Positions 58,737 through 64,000 of a stretch of DNA of 64,000 bases are shown here, one piece after another; the first letter of the stretch is position 1, and every line of letters starts with the position of its first letter. The DNA is from Diplocarpon mali (lineage: Eukaryota; Ascomycota; Leotiomycetes; Helotiales; Drepanopezizaceae), in assembly GCA_024741835.1 (NCBI GenBank), contig JAENRP010000028.1, positions 18,918-82,917 of the forward strand, read 5' to 3'. The notes below the pieces were generated by a model. That model did no database searches and had not been told where the DNA came from. It was given only the letters and a program-made list of their open reading frames with translations. The translations under genes and the position numbers were made by a program.

Positions 58737-60106
58737 ATGTCTGCAAGTACAGTCCACGTCAAGAACATCAGCTCTGCCACCAGCAAGAAGGAGGTTCAGG
58801 ACTTCTTCTCTTTCTGGTATGCCTGTCCCTACTACCTCACTGATATATACCACTCGTTCATGTAATAGCTGACTTTTCGTAGTGGCAAAATCAGCACCCT
58901 CGAGCTCACCCCCTCCGACTCCACCCAGAGCGCCATTGTAACCTTCGAGAAGGAGACTGCAGCCAAGACCGCCCTCCTCCTCGATAATACCCAGCTCGGC
59001 GCCACTCACGTCCAAGTTACCTCCGCTAGTGGCTCTACCGACGATGATGGAAGCCACTTCACGCAGAACGCCGAGCGGGACAGCGACGAGATTACGCAAG
59101 AGGAGAAGCCTCGATCCAGGATTGCCGCGGAGTATATCGCTCACGGATACGTTCTCGGTGATCAGGCTATTCAGAAGGCGATCGATCTGGATAACAAGCA
59201 TGGCGTTTCGAACCGCTTCCTGTCTACCCTTACCAAGCTCGACTCCAAGTATCATGCTACCGACAAGGCGAAGTCTGTTGACCAGGTAAGTAAATCAAAT
59301 ATATGCATCTATCATGCTTCCCTCGATCTCCGGGACCCAGAAATGTATATGAAGGCTAACGTGTCCGATAGTCCTATGGCGTTACCCAGAAGGCCAACAG
59401 CATCCTTACTGGCTTGACCTCGTACTTCGAGAAGGCCGCCGGTACCCCAACTGGTCAGAAGCTCGTCAACTTCTACACTCAAGGCTCCAAGCAGGTTCAA
59501 GATATACACAACGAGGCTCGCCGCTTGGCAGACCTCAAGAAGGCAGATGGAGGTGTTACGAAGGTTCCTGGTACTGAAAAGACAACATGTAAGTGTAGTT
59601 CAGATTCTAGGGATTGCCCATGTGAGGCTGGCGCATGCGCCTGCTCTGGATGCGAAAAGTCCGATGTGAAGAAGGTTCCCGGCACTGAGAAGACGACTTG
59701 CAACTGCGGAGGAAGCACCGCCAACTGCCCCTGTGCACCTGGCGCCTGTGCTTGCTCAGACTGCCCCAAGGCATCGACTGAGAAGGTTCCCGGCACCGAG
59801 AAGACGACTTGCAACTGCGGAGGAAGCACCGCCAACTGTCCCTGTGCACCTGGCGCCTGTGCTTGCTCAGACTGCCCCAAGGCATCGACTGAGAAGGTTC
59901 CCGGTTCCGACAAGACGACATGCAAGTGTGGCGGGGACAATAAGAACTGCCCATGCGAGGTCGGAAAATGCGCTTGCAGCTCCTGCCCAAAAGCTGAGAC
60001 CGAGCTAGTCGCCGGTACCAACAAGACTACCTGCAAATGCGGCGGAGATGACAATAACTGCCCTTGCGAGGCTGGAAAATGCGCCTGCTCCGGCTGCTCA
60101 AAGTAG
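58737..60106 (+). CDS. Vip1-like RRM protein with C-terminal metallothionein-like repeats (3 exons)
   Basis: Exons 58737-58816, 58883-59285, 59372-60106; 405 aa; introns GTATGC/TTTCGTAG and GTAAGT/GCTAAC..GATAG. Residues 1-75 are one RRM (RNP2 VHVKNI, RNP1-like SAIVTFEK). Residues ~95-222 match the C-terminal part of fission-yeast Vip1-type proteins: RIAAEYIAHGYVLGDQAIQK, ALDL-like AIDLDNKHGVS, SYGVTQKANSILTGL, ARRLADLKKADGG. Where such proteins normally end, this one continues within the same exon into five 37-residue units (from K225): K-VPGTEKTTC-x-C..., each with the spacing C-x-C-x6-C-x-C-x4-C-x-C-x2-C, 35 Cys in all and no aromatic residue. That is the composition of a metallothionein, so Cu/Zn/Cd thiolate binding is the likely property. 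The frame and codon use run through without a break, so this reads as one protein rather than two genes. Confidence 0.93.
59561..60103 (+). repeat. 111-bp coding tandem repeat, five units
   Basis: Units start at 59561, 59672, 59783, 59894 and 60005 (the last shorter). Units 2 and 3 differ at only two bases, both silent (CACT/CACC and TGC/TGT). Units 1, 4 and 5 are more diverged but keep all seven cysteines. Confidence 0.97.
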
Positions 60107-61056
60107 ATAGCTTGAAAGATTGTAATCTCTATTTCTTTGCTTTCATTGGCACGTGCTACTTCTGGGGGGGGCATAAAGGCAGGGAAAAGAGGAGTTTCTT
60201 CTTATCATTTTGGAATGGTGGATGTATGGTTACTGGATGTTTTTTGCTGACTTTGCTTGCACGCTCGTTCAGCTGTTACTACTGCTCCTTCTGCTTCTGC
60301 CGCTGCTGCTGAGGGTACAGGTGTTGTGGAGAGTGCGAAAGTTGCTCCGCTTGAGCCAGAAAAGGCGAGTTATGCGTAGCTGCGTTTGCTTCTGCTTCGC
60401 GTTACGTCTCATGTATTGCGATGGGTGGTTCGCAGTCGGGATTCGGATGCGGAGGGTGGGAGTTGAGGTGATACCACTAGCGAGAATTTTAATGGGGGTG
60501 AATGGGACCGAGGATTGGGTGGTAGTCATTGATCGCGAGGCAGATGGTCGTAGCAATGGGCAATGGTCTACGAGCTATCTTGCATTAAGGATTGAATTCA
60601 TGAGCTTTGAGGAAATGATACTGATTGTATTTTTGACGGGTGCATATGAAACAATAATTTCAACATCCTGATTTGAAACCTGCATATCCAGACTTGGAGT
60701 GTGCGCGGTCACAGATATGCTTGATCGTATCTTCATCTTCATTTGACCATGAGGTCAGTTTCAGGACGCGAGTACAAGATGGGGCGGCAAAGTGCCAACA
60801 ACTGCATGTACATTTAAGATAGAAGGTTTCTCAGTAGGAGAAATCCCAACGCGGTGCATTACTTCGTTTTATATATATGCACCATCTTCTTTCGTCTAAT
60901 GCCAGCCCACGCCATCCATCGTAGACCATGCCATAAGTCTCGTCCAGAGCAGCCTAAGCACTAGTCCCGTGCGTCTCGTCTCATTTCGCAGCATGCATCC
61001 CCTTCATCTCCTCCCATCCTGTCCACTTACCAGGATGTAGGACACGGAGTGCAGTT
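60107..61056. other. intergenic between convergent genes
   Basis: 3' flank of the Vip1-like gene and 3' flank of the 68-aa protein gene. A plus-strand frame at 60210-60671 is Leu-rich low complexity (CTGCTGCT-like) and has no support. Confidence 0.6.
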
Positions 61057-61372
61057 TCATTTCTCAGTCTTCTTCAATGTCTCCTTGAGGTGTGCGTCCA
61101 AGGGGCCAGTAGGGTTGGAAGAGAGAGACTGGGTGAGTTGGTTAGGTTGAGGTGGGTAAGGTGTAGGTTCCGTTCATCAGAGGGAGAGAAGCGGGGGTAG
61201 GGAACGTGTGATAGGGGAGGAAAAGATGTTAGCATACCTCGAGCTCGCTCTTGCTCTCCTCCTTGTTGTTTGACTCCTTGTTCACGCCCTGACCAGATGA
61301 GGGGGCGGCCTGCTGCTTGTCGGAGGAATCCTCTGGGGAAGGGGACTGGCGGCCTTGGTTTGGGGCGGACAT
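61057..61372 (-). CDS. small acidic/polar conserved protein, 68 aa (2 exons)
   Basis: Not recognised by function. Exon 1 61372-61238 (MSAPNQGRQSPSPEDSSDKQ...SELE), intron 61237-61129 (GTATGC donor, CCTAAC branch, ACCCAG acceptor), exon 2 61128-61057 (SLSSNPTGPLDAHLKETLKK TEK). Both exons keep phase and the start has an ACATGTC context. The protein is entirely polar, with Ser/Pro/Gln/Lys/Glu and no aromatic residue, hence intrinsically disordered. Such short proteins are easily missed by annotation pipelines. The conserved-looking C-terminus SSNPTGPLDAHLKETLKKT suggests a short binding helix. The divergent neighbour starts 843 bp away. Confidence 0.8.
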
Positions 61373-62215
61373 GTTCTGTTGATTCTGGGGGAGGGGGAGG
61401 GGGGCTGTTCGAATCTTTGTTTGTTGATTTACTTGTTTTATTTTGGCTCGCTGGAAGGGATTTCTCGTAAGGTGGATTCTGGATAGGGTTGTTAGTTATG
61501 TTGATGAGGATGTGAGGGATGAGGATTGATGGGGTAATGTGGGGGCTCCGTGATGAGGGTCGATGGAGTAGAGGGCTTGATTAAAGTTCTCGCTTGAGTT
61601 GAAAGGATTGTAAATAAACAGGGAGCTGGTGATGGCTATGTGAAGCATTTGACAGTGAGAAGAGGGCGTGTTCCCGTAAGAGGCACGACCTCTTCCTCCC
61701 AACTTCTTCCCAGCCTGCAAAGAGCGGACGGCAAGCAAATGTCAACAACCGTACAGATTTCTCTCCAACGCCATGTGAAGCTTCCAGGAAGGAATAGAGA
61801 ATCAAGGATGGAAATGGAAAACTCACATCTCGTCAATCTCTCGGGTTCAAGTCAAGTTCTGATGATTGTTTTCGAGAGAAGATCCGACTCTCACCAGGTT
61901 CCTTGAACATACGGTGCCCCAACAAGACCCCAAACCCGGCGACGTCATCCTGTCAACAACTACCCGATGTAGTTTACCTTGGCCGAAAGGGGCGCACGCG
62001 AGGCTGAGTCGCTGATTGGCTGGTTCGCGAGGTTGGACGACAGCGCTTTGGAGGGGTTTAGCGTAGAAAGCTAACAGTCCCTCTCCCCCTTTCTTTTGTT
62101 CTTGCTCATCTATTTATCTACCATTCGTTTGGGGTAAATGAATTCAGAAATCGATCCTAAAATTATCACATCGAAGCCGAAAAGCTTAGAACATCCCACA
62201 GAAGGATCTGGAACC
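61373..62215. promoter_or_regulatory. divergent promoter region
   Basis: 843 bp between the start codons of the 68-aa protein and the Q-rich protein. An in-frame ATG at 62138 lies 26 codons upstream of the chosen start of the latter. No other gene seen. Confidence 0.5.
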
Positions 62216-63480
62216 ATGGCACCAGACCTCAACTCCGTGCCGCCCTCGCCGCGACCTATAAGTTCGTCCCCACGTCTCAGTCTCTCGTCCAGAAACCAGC
62301 AGCAGCAGCAGCAGCAGCAGCCTCATTCCATGACACCACCAGCTCTGCATCCCTCTCAGAGCTCGTCCTCGAATCCAGCTTCTCAATCGCAAGTCCCTCC
62401 TCAACCGCAAGCCACGAACATCCTGCCTTCGAATCAGGCAGCTGTCCATCAGACCGTGTCACCTCCATTGGCCTCGCCGAATATGACGACTGCGGGTGCG
62501 GCTGGTGTTACAGGTGATAATACGGGTGTGGGATCCGGGCCTGGGCCGTTGAGACATCCACGCCCTTTGACGGCGGCAGATTTGCATCTGCAGCTGGAAA
62601 AGGAGCAGGAGGCTGTTGTACGTGTTCTCTATACTCTGCAGAACCCAGTATTGGAGGATTAGGCACGGCTAACGCAAGAAACGAACAGGTCAACCGCCTA
62701 ACACGAGAACTGTCAATGCTTCGTGCTGCTCACAACGCCTCTGTGGTGTCGAATACCTCTTCAACCTCAGCCGGTCTCCCTGACACCCTAGATCACAACG
62801 CGAACCACCTCCTCAGCGGCCCCGCGTACCCGAACCCTTCGTCACGCAGACACCACCGCTCCTCATCCGCAACCTCGAACCGTAGCATCTCTGCCCTTGC
62901 CTCCCTCTCTTCCCTCCCATCCACAACCGCAGACCGGACCCGCGTCCCCCAGGGCATCGTTCTCAGCCGGCAAAACTCCACAACAAACACCCGCTCAAAC
63001 CGCAGCGGTGCCTCCTCCCCCGCTCCTTCAAATCCCGGCTCCTACCAGCCGCTAGGCGGCGAGCACTTCCCCTCTTTCTACTCCGCGCGTCCAATCCCGC
63101 ATCGAGATCCCAGCTCTAGTTCTCTGGCAATGATGAGCCCGGAAAGCCTCACCAGCGTACAGACGACAGGTCGGTACGAGGAAGCGGCGTATCATCGCCA
63201 CGAGCTTGATGTTGTCAAGAGGGAGAACGAGGCGCTGAAGAGGAAGATTCGGGACTTGGAGCGCACGTTGAGGGAGAGACGGCAGAGTGATGCTAGCGCG
63301 GACAGACTGAGGAGCGAGAGCGTGAGTACGACGGCGAGTGCAAGGGACGGTGGGGGCAGTGCTCTAGGGCTTGGGTCCGCAGGTGGTTTTGGTGTTGAGC
63401 GGGGGAGAGAGAGGGTAGAACGCGAGGAGGGGGAAGAGGCTGTGCAGGTTGGCGAGAGTGCTCGTGGGCCTGGGCTCTGA
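62216..63480 (+). CDS. Ser/Pro/Gln-rich protein with coiled coil, unknown (2 exons)
   Basis: Not assigned a function. Exon 1 62216-62617; intron 62618-62688 (GTACGT donor, GGCTAAC branch, CGAACAG acceptor); exon 2 62689-63480; 397 aa. The start at 62216 (ACCATGGC, MAPDLNSVPPSPRPIS) is preferred to an in-frame ATG at 62138 because of its optimal context. Residues 1-115 are Ser/Pro-rich with a polyQ run (RNQQQQQQQQPHS). A conserved-looking block spans the splice site: LRHPRPLTAADLHLQLEKEQ EAV|VNRLTRELSMLRAAHNASV, a short coiled coil. A second coiled coil lies near residues 290-330 (HELDVVKRENEALKRKIRDL). The rest is low complexity (Ser/Asn/Thr). The C-terminus is Gly/Glu/Arg-rich. Confidence 0.82.
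62298..62322 (+). repeat. (CAG)n encoding polyQ
   Basis: Eight consecutive Gln codons, mostly CAG, within the Ser/Pro-rich N-terminal part of the gene. Confidence 0.9.
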
Positions 63481-64000
63481 TGTGCCCAACTTGGAAGCGA
63501 GCCCGCTGTGGTTGTCATATCAGTGCGCGGAGTTGGATTCGGGCCAGGGCTAACGATGCTATGAAAACATTTTCCGTTTTGGATGGGATTGATGGGATTG
63601 ATGGGAAAATGGCCGGCGTTTTCTTTGGGGGCCCTGACCTGGATTCACATAATATAACTGATCCGAAGTGGAGTCCTCACTAGGAAGCAATTCAACTCTT
63701 TGAATGTAAGCCTCTGCCAGCCATGAGAGTGTGCTGTACTCTCTGATTGTTGCGTCAACTTTATTTCTATATAGACGCTCGCTGTACACTGTACAGCTCG
63801 CTCCAAGCTTTACTCAGCAAAGCCTCCCACTTCACCCGACAATTCATCGACGAAGCCGACGCGTGTTCTAGCATACGTCAGGTTAGATGTGTGTGTGTGT
63901 ACAGCCCATCCCACCCCATCGCACCGGTACAAGTGTTCATGGTGGCATTCGTATCGGCGTTCATATCCACGTTGATGTCATCAACATCACTAGCATCTCA
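63481..64000. other. 3' flank and unassigned end of window
   Basis: 3' flank of the Q-rich protein gene. A GT microsatellite lies at about 63888-63900. A short GGGATTGATGGGATTGATGGG repeat lies at 63578-63606. Nothing else seen. Confidence 0.55.

Noticed and set aside
58701..60174. Minus-strand frames (184 and 225 codons) opposite the Vip1-like gene
   Set aside because: Antisense shadows; the repeats and introns fit the plus strand only.

Overview
The window is nuclear DNA of a filamentous ascomycete (Pezizomycotina). The evidence is short spliceosomal introns (about 45-120 nt, mostly GTRNGY...CTAAC/CTGAC...YAG), dense gene blocks with divergent promoters, and typical fungal proteins: homogentisate dioxygenase, pectin lyase, Yip1, Pam16, a Pex23/Pex30-type peroxin, a Trf4/Cid14 poly(A) polymerase, Rad10/ERCC1 and a Vip1-type RRM protein. 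The class cannot be settled from sequence alone. All gene models were built by hand from splice sites, frame continuity and family motifs.

Layout. 1-30 kb is gene-poor: homogentisate 1,2-dioxygenase (2.6-4.1 kb), a six-exon acidic-tail protein (7.3-8.6 kb), a small basic protein (13.8-14.5 kb), an unidentified three-exon gene (19.6-20.4 kb), tRNA-Ser(AGA) (20.8 kb), a mitochondrial-type phosphopantetheinyl transferase (21.5-22.4 kb) and a seven-exon secreted pectin lyase (23.3-25.1 kb). The rest of this half is non-coding sequence with microsatellites, degenerate duplications and possible relics. 30-33.4 kb holds a small multi-pass membrane protein, two minisatellites and a five-exon short-chain dehydrogenase with a 21-N assembly gap in its last intron.

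34-41.5 kb is a compact housekeeping block: Pam16/Tim16 and Yip1 diverge from a 269-bp promoter, a dysferlin-domain peroxin converges on Yip1, and a Trf4-like polymerase diverges from the peroxin. 41.5-46.5 kb is a gene desert with a decayed calcineurin-like phosphoesterase pseudogene. 46.5-63.5 kb is again dense: Rad10/ERCC1, a TMEM135-like membrane protein, an LRRC40-like leucine-rich-repeat protein, a coiled-coil protein, a Vip1-like RRM protein with a metallothionein-like tail, a 68-residue acidic protein and a Q-rich coiled-coil protein.

The most unusual item is the Vip1 gene at 58.7-60.1 kb. An RRM protein is followed, in the same exon, by five 37-residue cysteine-rich repeats (35 Cys) that look like fungal metallothionein modules. 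No multi-gene defence, biosynthetic or mobile system was found; the genes otherwise act in unrelated pathways.
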